Shown: positions 8,771 through 16,567 of the stretch, one piece after another
How the letters are laid out: each line of letters opens with the position of its first letter
How positions within the stretch are numbered: position 1 is the stretch's first letter
Assembly: GCA_030679915.1 (NCBI GenBank)
Contig: JAUXRY010000012.1
Span: forward strand, 32,857 to 96,856
Reading direction: 5' to 3'
DNA length: 64,000 nt
Origin: Thiobacillus sp.
GTDB lineage: Bacteria; Pseudomonadota; Gammaproteobacteria; Burkholderiales; Thiobacillaceae
Made by a program: the position numbers and the translations under genes
The notes under the pieces: model-generated
Seen by the model: the letters and a program-made list of their open reading frames with translations, nothing else
The model's database searches: none
Told to the model about the DNA's origin: nothing

Positions 8771-9550
8771 TTAGTTCAAGCTGCGCCGAGCCAGGCCGAG
8801 GGCAATCAAGCCTGCCAGCATCAGCACAGGTACTGAAGGTTCCGGAATAGGGCTGGCGAACAAATGGGCCTGAGGCACCAGTGCCCAGTCACTCGCTCCC
8901 GGCGTAGACCACGCGAGTTGCACAGCACCGGCCTCAAGCCGCTCATAAGCATTCAGCTGAAAGCCATACAGTCCAGGTGAAAGCAACAGATCTTCTGAAA
9001 ACCCCAGGCGGTCTCGCGCGTTGAGCCCGTCAAGCTGGATGCTTCTGGAGCGGCCGTTCTCGCCGAACAGGCTGAACTGGAAACCGTCGTCGTACAGCAC
9101 GCCGAAGTTGTAGGCGCCGGGTGTGGTGATGGCGATATACCCCCAGAAACTGGAGGCCCAGTTGTCCTGGTTTTCACCGGGGGTGTTGTTGAAAATGGGC
9201 GCGAGTAACGGCGTGCTCCATGAATTACCCCACTCATTGATGAAGCGCTGGTCGGAAAAATTGATTTGGTTGACCCGAGTTGTAGCAGTCTGAACAACGA
9301 AAGGATTGCCATCGGCCAAGCCCATGACCAGTGCGTGATCACTGAGCCCCCAGATGCCGGTGCCCCAGGATTGATCGCCATAAATATTGCCGCGCCAGTC
9401 CTCGGTGACCTGTGCCCATCGGCTGTTGGCGCCATCGCCATTTTCATACATTCCCGCATATTGCGGTGTGAGTGGCAGTGCATTTGTTGGGGCGGTCATG
9501 CCAAGCAGAAACAGGATCGAGAATGCGTTGCGTAGAAGGGGTAAATACAT
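8771..9550 (-). CDS. PEP-CTERM protein with PA14-like region
   Basis: The 259-residue product has a signal peptide (about 1-24, ending APTNA), a central region resembling a PA14/GLEYA-type beta-sandwich (ITTPGAYNFGVLYDDGFQF, then the LSPGLYGFQLNAYERLEAG block with the typical L-x-W strand, VQLAWSTPG), and a C-terminal tag with Pro-Glu-Pro at about 236-238, a hydrophobic helix and an ARRSLN tail. PA14-like modules often bind carbohydrate. As the first gene of the PgaD-PgaC-PgaA-like operon it is a candidate surface protein bound to the polymer made there (inference). An exosortase is required but not present in the window. Confidence 0.85.
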   Translation of the reverse strand: MYLPLLRNAFSILFLLGMTAPTNALPLTPQYAGMYENGDGANSRWAQVTEDWRGNIYGDQSWGTGIWGLSDHALVMGLADGNPFVVQTATTRVNQINFSDQRFINEWGNSWSTPLLAPIFNNTPGENQDNWASSFWGYIAITTPGAYNFGVLYDDGFQFSLFGENGRSRSIQLDGLNARDRLGFSEDLLLSPGLYGFQLNAYERLEAGAVQLAWSTPGASDWALVPQAHLFASPIPEPSVPVLMLAGLIALGLARRSLN

Positions 9551-9697
9551 GGCGACTCCAGAGATAGGACAGGGCTTGACTCAATAATCAGCAAGTTCCG
9601 TTCCACTCTCTGAATCGACAGAGCGCCCAGCTGGGCGGAGTTGGCATGAAGTGGAGACAGTCAGGAATTTTGAGATCTGTTGGGAAATCGACAGACT

Positions 9698-9713
9698 TGC
9701 CTGGAACGTGCCG
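9698..9713 (-). promoter_or_regulatory. Sigma-54-like promoter candidate for the PEP-CTERM/exopolysaccharide operon
   Basis: On the minus strand GGCACG, four bases, then AGGCA gives GG-N10-GC spacing, as in -24/-12 promoters. The -24 half is good and the -12 half has only the GC. It lies about 150 bases upstream of the first gene. PEP-CTERM genes are known to be under sigma-54 and PrsK/PrsR-type control in several bacteria, which makes the match more plausible. Confidence 0.35.
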
Positions 9714-9830
9714 ACGGTTACCCGGAGACGCGTGCCAGGAGGATTCTCTATATTTCGAAAACGACCGCAACAGCGGTGTGAACACGATTGCAGCTAATGC
9801 GGTGTTAATTTGCTGGATGAGGCGTTGCGC

Positions 9831-10034
9831 CTAATGTGAGCTGCCGCTGGGCTTGCCTTTCAGACGATAGAGCGTGCCGCAGTAAGGACAAAGCGCATCA
9901 CCGCGTGATTCGATCGGCAAATACACGCGAGGATGCGCATTCCAGTCTGCGTGCTGCGGCATCGGGCAATGAAGGGGTAAATCGGCTTCGGTGACTTCGA
10001 TTACGCGCTGGGTGTTGTCGGGTAATTCGCTCAT
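9831..10034 (-). CDS. Small zinc-finger protein (zf-CHCC)
   Basis: The 67-residue product has LPLHCPMP, a tryptophan, HPRVYLPI and ALCPYCGTLYRL. His, Cys, Cys and Cys form the CHCC zinc site of a family related to the small complex I subunit NDUFS6. Bacterial members are short soluble proteins of unclear role. It lies 11 bases after the end of ilvE on the same strand and is probably co-transcribed with it, an arrangement common in Betaproteobacteria. A strong family match; the function is not established. Confidence 0.85.
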   Translation of the reverse strand: MSELPDNTQRVIEVTEADLPLHCPMPQHADWNAHPRVYLPIESRGDALCPYCGTLYRLKGKPSGSSH

Positions 10035-10045
10035 GGTGTACCCGC

Positions 10046-10969
10046 TTATTTGACGGGGGTGAGCCAGTCAAGATGGCCAGCAGCACGGCCGTGCACGCAA
10101 TCAAAATACATGGCCTGTAACCGGGTGGTGAGCGGGCCGCGCGTGCCTTCGCCAATCGCCCGGTTATCGAGTTCGCGGATTGGTGTGACTTCAGCAGCGG
10201 TGCCGGTGAAAAATGCTTCGTCTGCCGAATAGACTTCATCGCGGGTGATGCGTTTTTCAACCAGTTGGAGGCCGATTTCATCCGCCAGCTGGATGATGGT
10301 GTCGCGGGTAATACCTTCCAGTGCGCTGGTCAGGTCCGGTGTGTAGAGCTTGCCGTTGCGGATAATGAAGACGTTTTCACCCGAGCCTTCCGCCACGAAG
10401 CCGTCCACGTCCAGCAGCAGCGCCTCGTCGTAACCGTCCATCTCGGCTTCTTTGTGCGCGAGGATGGAGTTCATGTAGTTGCCGTTGGCTTTGGCTTTGC
10501 ACATGGTGATGTTCACATGGTGGCGCGAGAACGATGAGGTTTTCACTCGGATGCCGCGGTCGAGCGCTTCCTGCCCCAGGTAGGTGCCCCACGGCCAGGC
10601 AGCGACGATAACGTGCACTGACAAATTCTTGGCTGAGATGCCCATGGCTTCCGAGCCGAAAAATGCCATTGGGCGCAAGTAGCCTGATTCGAGATTGTTT
10701 TCGCGCACCACGGTGCGCTGGGCTTCGTAAATGGTTTCTTTATCGAACGGCAGCTTCATCCCGAGTATATGGGCGGAGCGAAACAGCCGGTCGGTGTGCT
10801 CCTGCAGGCGGAAAATCGCCGTGCCCTGTTCAGCCTTATAAGCGCGCACGCCCTCGAAAACGCCCATGCCGTAATGCAGGGTGTGGGTGAGAACGTGTGT
10901 AGTGGCATCGCGCCAGGGAACGAGTTTGCCGTCGTACCAGATGACGCCATCGCGGTCGGCCATGGACAT
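10046..10969 (-). CDS. ilvE: Branched-chain amino acid aminotransferase
   Basis: The 307-residue protein is a fold-type IV PLP enzyme that interconverts Leu, Ile and Val with their 2-oxo acids, using glutamate/2-oxoglutarate. The sequence shows IWYDGKLVPWRDATTHVLTH, HYGMGVFEGVRAY, the PLP lysine in CKAKANGNYMNS, and GSGENVFIIRNGKLYTP followed by LEGITRDTIIQLA, all standard for IlvE. Length is typical. It starts MSMADRDG; a second ATG two codons later is also possible. It is followed at once by the zf-CHCC gene. Confidence 0.96.
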   Translation of the reverse strand: MSMADRDGVIWYDGKLVPWRDATTHVLTHTLHYGMGVFEGVRAYKAEQGTAIFRLQEHTDRLFRSAHILGMKLPFDKETIYEAQRTVVRENNLESGYLRPMAFFGSEAMGISAKNLSVHVIVAAWPWGTYLGQEALDRGIRVKTSSFSRHHVNITMCKAKANGNYMNSILAHKEAEMDGYDEALLLDVDGFVAEGSGENVFIIRNGKLYTPDLTSALEGITRDTIIQLADEIGLQLVEKRITRDEVYSADEAFFTGTAAEVTPIRELDNRAIGEGTRGPLTTRLQAMYFDCVHGRAAGHLDWLTPVK

Positions 10970-11083
10970 GGTGAAAAATCTCTTTGCAAATTAGAAAACA
11001 GGATTTTACCGGATTCCGGGCGGAGCAATGGTTTAGCTTGACGGGTCGGGCTGGAGGCTGCTGGTAGACTGTTGCAGCACCTC

Positions 11084-11113
11084 CAGTGATGGAGGCTGCA
11101 GTGATGGAGGCTG
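11084..11113. repeat. Short tandem repeat, two copies of 15 bases
   Basis: CAGTGATGGAGGCTG occurs twice in direct succession between the DsrC-like gene and ilvE. The first copy can also pair with the preceding CACCTCC to form a small hairpin. No coding potential is seen. The meaning is unknown; slippage is a simple explanation. Confidence 0.6.
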
Positions 11114-11215
11114 GCGCATAAAGGGACAGTGAAGCGGTGAAAATTGATGTCATCGGGCGGCTTCAACGTGCCCAGCGCGAATACGCTGACGCGTGGGTAT
11201 TCACCCATCAGCGGA

Positions 11216-11539
11216 TCACATATACGCTTTGGCTTCCTCGCCCGGATTGGGCAAACCCGCTACCCGCCAGGCTTCGCGAGCGTTAGGGAACAGATGGTGC
11301 ATGCAGTCGCCCTTTTGTCCCGTGAGATGGCAGACGTGGCTTAGGGCAGTGACGGTTCCATGTTTGGAAAACTCACGGCGCAAGGCAATCAATAAACCAA
11401 TTTGCAGTTCACTGAGTTCGCCTAAACCGTCATTTTGCGCGATGTGACCCGCCAAACCCTCGCTCCACATGGACGGGTCGAGCAGAAAGCCATCAAGGTC
11501 GAAAACGGCTGTGCCGGGCGAAGCGGATGGTATGCCCAT
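11216..11539 (-). CDS. DsrC/TusE-family protein lacking both conserved cysteines
   Basis: The 107-residue product matches the DsrC/TusE/RspA fold: FDLDGFLLDPSMWSEGLAG near the start, a central helix (LSELQIGLLIALRREFSKHG), then HHLFPNAREAWRVAGLPNP. True DsrC and TusE carry sulfur on a penultimate C-terminal cysteine, with DsrC having a second one in the AC-K-x-AGLP segment. Here that second position is Trp and the protein ends in EEAKAYM, so neither redox cysteine is present; the two remaining Cys (HVCHL, GDCMHH) are elsewhere. It therefore cannot work as a standard sulfur carrier and is more likely a regulatory or structural paralogue, as found in multi-copy form in sulfur oxidisers. It stands alone between ilvE and mutY. 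Confidence 0.8.
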   Translation of the reverse strand: MGIPSASPGTAVFDLDGFLLDPSMWSEGLAGHIAQNDGLGELSELQIGLLIALRREFSKHGTVTALSHVCHLTGQKGDCMHHLFPNAREAWRVAGLPNPGEEAKAYM

Positions 11540-11646
11540 AATTAATCACCATATGGTCCGAATGTGTAAACCATTTATAGCACCGTCCTCAGATACAGCC
11601 AGCCTCATTCCACTATGTTTACTCAAGTTTACATTTTGCGTACGAT

Positions 11647-12681
11647 TCACGGCGTCTCCCTCATCAAAACCAGTTTGCGTATAGGGGCGGGCAGCGCAGC
11701 ATCCAGAGCCCCTTCTTTGGAAAGCCATCTTTGGCCGGGCCGTGTGGGTGGACGGGCTGCCGGGCGGAGCCGAGTCGCTTGAATTTCCAGTTTGAAGTGG
11801 GTGAAGCTATGTGCGAGTTGAGCCCACGGTTGTTGCTCAAGGGTGTCTATTCCGAAATGCTCCAGGCAATGGGCAATGGGGTCGGCATTAAAGTCGAGCT
11901 CGGGCAAACTCCATAGACCACCCCAGATACCTCTTGCAGGCCGTTTCTCCAGAAATATCTCACCCCGATCAACCAGCAACAGCATTTGGATCTGTTTTTC
12001 AGGCAAAACTTTTTTTGGGCGTGGCGTGGGCAGTTCGGCAGTGCGATGCTGGGTATGGGCTATGCAATCAGTACTGACCGGACAAGCATGGCAGGCGGGC
12101 TGACTACGGGTGCAGATTAATGCGCCGAGATCCATCATGCCCTGGGTATAGGCCTCGATAGATGTGGCAGGCAACCGTGCTTCCGCCAATTGCCATAAAG
12201 TAGTCTCTATTTTTTTGTCGCCTGCCCAGCCTGAAATCCCTCCATGGCGTGCCAGCACACGTTTGACATTACCGTCGAGGATGGCACAGCGCTGGCCAAA
12301 AGCGAGTACAGCCACGGCTGCAGCGGTGGAGCGCCCTACGCCGGGGAGTTGCGCAATGTCATTGAGTGAATCTGGAAATTGCCCATCATGACTTTCGGCG
12401 ACAATCCGTGCGGCTGCATGCAGATTGCGCGCGCGGCTGTAATACCCCAGCCCGCTCCATAGCGCGAGTACTTCGTCCTCATGTGCTGAAGCCAGTAGGG
12501 GCAGGTTGGGGAAGCGTGCCAGAAAGCGTTCGAAGTAGGGGATGACCGTGGCAACCTGGGTCTGCTGCAACATGATTTCAGACAGCCAGATTCGATAGGC
12601 GTCATGGCTACCCTGCCAAGGCAAGGTATGGCGGCCATGCTGACGTTGCCACCGAATAATGCGGGATGCAAAGGAATTCAC
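11647..12681 (-). CDS. mutY: A/G-specific adenine DNA glycosylase
   Basis: The 344-residue base-excision repair enzyme removes adenine mispaired with 8-oxoguanine. The sequence contains LPWQ near the start, the catalytic glutamate in LSEIMLQQTQV, the helix-hairpin-helix LPGVGRSTAAAVAVLAFGQ followed by ILDGNVKRVL with the conserved Asp, and the iron-sulfur cluster cysteines C-x6-C-x2-C-x5-C in the segment CTRSQPACHACP and after it. The C-terminal NUDIX-like recognition domain follows (GIWGGLWSLPEL). Length is standard. It reads on the minus strand with its own upstream spacer; no operon partner is evident. Confidence 0.96.
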   Translation of the reverse strand: MNSFASRIIRWQRQHGRHTLPWQGSHDAYRIWLSEIMLQQTQVATVIPYFERFLARFPNLPLLASAHEDEVLALWSGLGYYSRARNLHAAARIVAESHDGQFPDSLNDIAQLPGVGRSTAAAVAVLAFGQRCAILDGNVKRVLARHGGISGWAGDKKIETTLWQLAEARLPATSIEAYTQGMMDLGALICTRSQPACHACPVSTDCIAHTQHRTAELPTPRPKKVLPEKQIQMLLLVDRGEIFLEKRPARGIWGGLWSLPELDFNADPIAHCLEHFGIDTLEQQPWAQLAHSFTHFKLEIQATRLRPAARPPTRPGQRWLSKEGALDAALPAPIRKLVLMRETP

Positions 12682-12805
12682 CCTAGCAGGGTAGCATTCT
12701 TAAAGGTCCATGCCGAGGTGAGAAATAGAATCAATGCGCGTGTCTTGACTGTGCAAGTTGAGTGATCAGTACCCCCGCCCGACAAGGACGCAAATCCCCA
12801 AAATT

Positions 12806-15031
12806 TTAGGCGTGGCCGAGTTTGTTCCGGAACAATTTCATTAGCTTGCCGAATGCCGATTCCGTAATGGATTTGCGTTCAACCAGTACGGCTTCGCCAC
12901 GCCGAAACTTTTCGGCTAAACGGGGCAGGCTGATAGAAAAACTGTTCATGCCGTCCTGGTCTGAGAAAAGATACGTATTTTTGACGCCGCCGACCCAGCC
13001 CAAGCGCGCCCAGCGGAAGGTGCCATCATCGTAGTGAAACTCAATCCATTCACCCTTGGAGAGACCGCGAGCCTGCTGTGTGGATTCGTCTTCAATTTCT
13101 GGTTCAACCGCACTTTCCTGGGCGGGGGCGACGCTTTCAGGAAGATCCGATGTGGGAACAGCTGCTATTTCCTCAACTTCCTCCGGGGTCATTTCGGGTA
13201 GCGGCACAGGTTGCGCATTAGGGCGCACCGCGTTGGCATGCAGGATGACCAGGTTTGCGAAGAAACGATCACACAGTTTGGACGGTAATTCGATTTCGGC
13301 CACGCCCTCGCGCAGGCGCTTCAACAGACCTGGCAGGATGCGTACCAGCATCAGCCGCGCATCCATGTCGATCTTGGGCTGCACACTCCATACCAGTTCA
13401 CGCATGGTTTCAACATGGCTGTTGAAATGCGCACCCTGCTCACCCTCACTGACGTAATCCGACGTAAGCAAGTGTGCCCAGTCGCGGCGCAAGAATTCGC
13501 GAGCAGCTTCGGCTACAGGTTGATCCTTCAGGGCTCGATTGATGAAGTCATGCACGATAACGGGCGCAATTTCGGTGCGTTCCAATCGCTTGATCTGAGT
13601 AATTTCCGGTTGCAGGCTGACATCAGCCGTTTCTTCCAGTGCCACTTCCAGCTTGGAGCCGAGTGCTTCGAGCTCCGCCGCAGCCAAGTCGAAAACAGCC
13701 ACATCCTTTTCGAAGTCGTCGACTACACGGCTGACAATTCCGGATATGAGCTCCAGCCGCGCATGACCGGCTTCGTTCTCGGGAAGATGAACAGAAAGGG
13801 TGGCAATCGCATCCAGCATCCGGCGAACCGGATGGTTCGACTGCGAGAAAAAGTTACGGTCCAGCATCGCAGCCTTGAGCACGGGAATCTGCAACCGGGC
13901 AATTTGAGCCTTGAGGTGATCCGGAATGGCTGCATCATCGAACACAACATCGAACAGCATGGCCACTGCATCAACCAGGACGGCATCAAGTGGTGTAGCA
14001 GACTGCATGACTGGACTTTGTTGCAAACTTCTTAATACATTGTGAATCGTAGCGACTTCAAGCAACGGAAGTTCGAACCGGCCACCATCGGGCAGCCGCA
14101 GACCGCCCATTTGCAATTGGCTGAGAGAATCAAGCAGGTTAAGTCCGGTTAAACCAGTCGATCCAGTTGATCCCGATGACCCCATTCCGGACATCTGGCC
14201 AGCGTTGCCGCGCGCAAGTTGCTCAAACATGTTGAACATCTCAGCGCCTGATTCACCTTGTGAGGAAACGTGGTTCCCGGGAGCGGACACATTTCCAGAA
14301 GACGTCCCAGTTGGTGAGTTGGCCGTATTACGGGAGCGGCTCTTCATTCCAATTTTGAGGTCTGGAAGAATGCCATGACCCGCCAAGTATTGGTTGATTG
14401 ATTGATAGACGTGCGCAAGCTCGGTGGTCAACACCAAATCGAATTGGTTTAGCAAAACAACCTGCGCGCTTTGCGGGAGCTGCATGCTGGAAAAGCCGTC
14501 CATAAAGGCACTGCACAGAATGCGCGGGCCTAGCGGATTATCGTTCTCGATCAGATCGGGACGGCTCATCACGTGTCCAACGCGGGCGTCCAGCGCAACC
14601 ATTTCTTCGGCACAGTTGTAGCGCAGGCGAGAAGTCGCCTTGTCTACTGCCAGCGTCAGTTCATAGTCTTGGTCGCCAATCAATGTCAGCTCAAGCAACT
14701 CACCACTGGGGGGCTTTTCATTGTTGCTGGTGAATTTGTCGAATGCTCTGTAGTAAGCATCCTTGCAAGCACTGAGCAATTCATTGGCCTGTCTGCTCAG
14801 GAGACCTTGGGCGCTGTAGAAAGCATTGCGTGTTTCGAGCAATGGGGAACGTTCAGCCATGGTCAACAGCGCATTTTCCATTGCCTCGGTTTGCCGAGTC
14901 AGCGCACGGGTAGCACCCTCGATCAACAGGTCTCGGCTGCCATGCAGCATGGCCAGGGTTTCGGCAGAAATCTGCGGCCGGCGTGAACGCTCGTATTGGT
15001 TTAGGTTTACTACGACTGAATTGTCAGACAT
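12806..15031 (-). CDS. DUF1631 family protein with PilZ-like C-terminus
   Basis: The 741-residue protein matches DUF1631, a family common in Beta- and Gammaproteobacteria and sometimes mislabelled thymidine phosphorylase. It is mostly alpha-helical, with a Ser/Gly-rich linker at about residues 235-290. The last 100 residues (LSKGEWIEFHYDDGT, then RWARLGWVGGVKNTYLFSD) resemble the beta-barrel of PilZ-related modules (W/F-x-RL-x-W pattern), though the classical c-di-GMP motifs RxxxR and D/NxSxxG are not clear. A class I c-di-GMP riboswitch sits in its leader and a helix there can mask the ribosome site (AAAGGAG), so translation is probably c-di-GMP dependent. That supports a role in c-di-GMP-linked behaviour such as motility or biofilm; the exact function is unknown. 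Confidence 0.88.
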   Translation of the reverse strand: MSDNSVVVNLNQYERSRRPQISAETLAMLHGSRDLLIEGATRALTRQTEAMENALLTMAERSPLLETRNAFYSAQGLLSRQANELLSACKDAYYRAFDKFTSNNEKPPSGELLELTLIGDQDYELTLAVDKATSRLRYNCAEEMVALDARVGHVMSRPDLIENDNPLGPRILCSAFMDGFSSMQLPQSAQVVLLNQFDLVLTTELAHVYQSINQYLAGHGILPDLKIGMKSRSRNTANSPTGTSSGNVSAPGNHVSSQGESGAEMFNMFEQLARGNAGQMSGMGSSGSTGSTGLTGLNLLDSLSQLQMGGLRLPDGGRFELPLLEVATIHNVLRSLQQSPVMQSATPLDAVLVDAVAMLFDVVFDDAAIPDHLKAQIARLQIPVLKAAMLDRNFFSQSNHPVRRMLDAIATLSVHLPENEAGHARLELISGIVSRVVDDFEKDVAVFDLAAAELEALGSKLEVALEETADVSLQPEITQIKRLERTEIAPVIVHDFINRALKDQPVAEAAREFLRRDWAHLLTSDYVSEGEQGAHFNSHVETMRELVWSVQPKIDMDARLMLVRILPGLLKRLREGVAEIELPSKLCDRFFANLVILHANAVRPNAQPVPLPEMTPEEVEEIAAVPTSDLPESVAPAQESAVEPEIEDESTQQARGLSKGEWIEFHYDDGTFRWARLGWVGGVKNTYLFSDQDGMNSFSISLPRLAEKFRRGEAVLVERKSITESAFGKLMKLFRNKLGHA

Positions 15032-15034
15032 CTC

Positions 15035-15090
15035 GCACTCCTTTAAGGCACCTTACGGTTGTGCGGCTGGCCGATTAGGAAAGGGCGTGC
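15035..15090 (-). promoter_or_regulatory. Ribosome-site-masking helix (riboswitch expression platform)
   Basis: On the minus strand GCACGCCCTTT (15080-15090) can pair with AAAGGAGTGC (15035-15044), which contains the ribosome site of the DUF1631 gene. The pairing is GCAC with GTGC and CCTTT with AAAGG around a small bulge. The 5' arm lies directly after the c-di-GMP aptamer, so ligand binding could decide whether the arm is free. An ON or OFF sense cannot be read from sequence alone. Confidence 0.55.
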
Positions 15091-15095
15091 TTGAC

Positions 15096-15192
15096 CGGGA
15101 TTTACCGGCAGTCCCGCTGTCTCAATTCCAGGGGCGGAATGAGACCGGTGACTTTGCGTCCCCGCCTCGCGGCGGGTTTGCCCTGTTCGGTG
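15096..15192 (-). ncRNA. Class I cyclic-di-GMP riboswitch (GEMM-I)
   Basis: The minus strand carries ACAGGGCAAACC, a 6-bp hairpin capped by a GCGA tetraloop (15161-15176), GGGACGCAAAG (plus-strand complement at about 15151-15161), CACCGG, a second hairpin (GGTCTCATTCC paired with GGAATTGAGAC, about 15119-15146) and AGCGGGACTGCCGG. These are the conserved blocks of the GEMM-I aptamer in the right order, including the GNRA loop that docks into the opposite helix. It lies about 65 bases before the DUF1631 start codon with a plausible translational expression platform between. Coordinates of the ends are approximate. Confidence 0.9.
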
Positions 15193-15355
15193 GTCGACGG
15201 AAGTGTCGAAATTCAGACACTAAGACCGCATAACAGCACTATCGGTCAGGGTAGGAAAAACTTGAGCGTATGAAGTGAATATAGTGCCAGGGTGAAGGCC
15301 AGCCTGGCTGGCTGATTAGAACTGCGCTCGGTCGAGCGGGTTCCAGAGCGGTATT

Positions 15356-15429
15356 TGGAGCGGGCGAAGGGAATCGAACCCTCCTCATGAGCTTGGGAAG
15401 CTCAGGTAATGCCTCTATACGACGCCCGC
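15356..15429 (-). tRNA. tRNA-Gly (anticodon CCC)
   Basis: The minus strand folds as a 74-base tRNA with an encoded 3' CCA: acceptor GCGGGCG paired with CGCCCGC, anticodon stem TGAGC/GCTCA with loop TTCCCAA, and T-arm GAGGGTTCGATTCCCTTC. The anticodon CCC reads GGG glycine codons. The discriminator base is T, as usual for tRNA-Gly. It lies between the riboswitch leader and thiS. Confidence 0.97.
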
Positions 15430-15541
15430 TTGGTATTTGACCGATAAGGGCATATGTACCGTCATGCCCATCGGAGTGCTTCAGGGTAGAATCCGGGATG
15501 ATACTGAAACTCATGTCCGCCGGATAGAAAAGAAGTGAATT

Positions 15542-15745
15542 GTGATTGAACTGGCCATCAATGGCGAGCCTCGTACCTTCCCTGCGCCGCTTACCCTCAT
15601 CCAACTGATCGAGTCGCTTGACCTGACAGGCAAGCGGATTGCCATTGAGAAAAATGGCGAAATCGTCCCGCGCAGTCTGCATGCCGACACGACGCTAACC
15701 AATGGCGATCAGCTGGAAATTGTCGTTGCAGTCGGCGGCGGTTGA
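15542..15745 (+). CDS. thiS: Sulfur carrier protein ThiS
   Basis: The 67-residue beta-grasp protein ends in Gly-Gly-Gly (VVAVGGG), where the C-terminal glycine is adenylated and thiocarboxylated to donate sulfur for thiazole synthesis in thiamine production. Internal features fit: IELAINGEPRTFP, KRIAIEKNGEIVPRS and TNGDQLEIV. It is 31 bases upstream of thiG, its functional partner. The start is probably the GTG at 15542 (GTGATTGAACTG). No thiamine-pyrophosphate riboswitch is visible before it. Confidence 0.95.
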   Translation: MIELAINGEPRTFPAPLTLIQLIESLDLTGKRIAIEKNGEIVPRSLHADTTLTNGDQLEIVVAVGGG

Positions 15746-15776
15746 TCTTTTAATACGTTTTAGCCTCTAAGAATTT

Positions 15777-16562
15777 ATGGAACCACTCGTTATTGCTGGA
15801 AAGTCTTATGCCTCCCGTCTTCTGGTCGGAACCGGCAAGTACAAGGATTTCGAACAGACTCGACTCGCAGTCGAAGCTTCGGGCGCGGAGATCGTTACTG
15901 TCGCGATCCGCCGTACCAATATCGGCCAGGATGCCAGTCAACCGAGTTTGCTGGATGCGCTGCCGCCGTCGAAATACACCTATCTACCCAACACTGCCGG
16001 CTGTTACACCGCTGACGACGCGATCCGCACTTTGCGGCTGGCGCGCGAGCTGCTCGATGGTCATTCATTAGTCAAGCTCGAAGTGCTGGGCGATGCTGAA
16101 TCGCTCTACCCCAATGTGGGTGAAACGCTGAAAGCTGCCGAGGTGCTGGTGAAGGAGGGTTTTCAGGTGATGGTCTATACATCCGACGACCCCATCGTCG
16201 CCAAGCAATTGGAAGACATCGGCTGCGTCGCGGTGATGCCGCTGGCAAGCCTAATTGGCTCGGGGATGGGCATCCTCAATCCGTGGAACCTGCAAATTAT
16301 TATCGACCGCTTGAGTGTGCCGGTGATTGTTGATGCGGGTGTCGGCACGGCAAGCGATGCCGCCATCGCGATGGAACTCGGTTGTGATGCCGTGCTGATG
16401 AATACTGCGATAGCCGGTGCAGGCAATCCGGTGCTGATGGCCTCGGCGATGAGAAAAGCGGTGGAAGCCGGCCGTGAAGCGTTCTTGGCCGGGCGGATGC
16501 CGAAGAAAATTTATCAGGCCAGCCCCAGTTCGCCCACTGCAGGCCTGATTACAGGCAACTAA
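15777..16562 (+). CDS. thiG: Thiazole synthase ThiG
   Basis: The 261-residue (beta/alpha)8 enzyme condenses deoxyxylulose 5-phosphate, dehydroglycine and ThiS-bound sulfur to form the thiamine thiazole. The sequence shows [20 protein letters not shown], the Schiff-base lysine in LVKLEVLGD, the phosphate-binding [15 protein letters not shown] and [18 protein letters not shown]. Length is standard. It follows thiS and is followed 5 bases later by trmB, so the three form one transcription unit. Confidence 0.97.
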   Translation: MEPLVIAGKSYASRLLVGTGKYKDFEQTRLAVEASGAEIVTVAIRRTNIGQDASQPSLLDALPPSKYTYLPNTAGCYTADDAIRTLRLARELLDGHSLVKLEVLGDAESLYPNVGETLKAAEVLVKEGFQVMVYTSDDPIVAKQLEDIGCVAVMPLASLIGSGMGILNPWNLQIIIDRLSVPVIVDAGVGTASDAAIAMELGCDAVLMNTAIAGAGNPVLMASAMRKAVEAGREAFLAGRMPKKIYQASPSSPTAGLITGN

Positions 16563-16567
16563 TAACC

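Noticed and set aside
15500..15541. Thiamine-pyrophosphate riboswitch before thiS
   Set aside because: The CTGAGA and ACCTGATCTGG-type blocks are absent and the spacer after the tRNA is too short.
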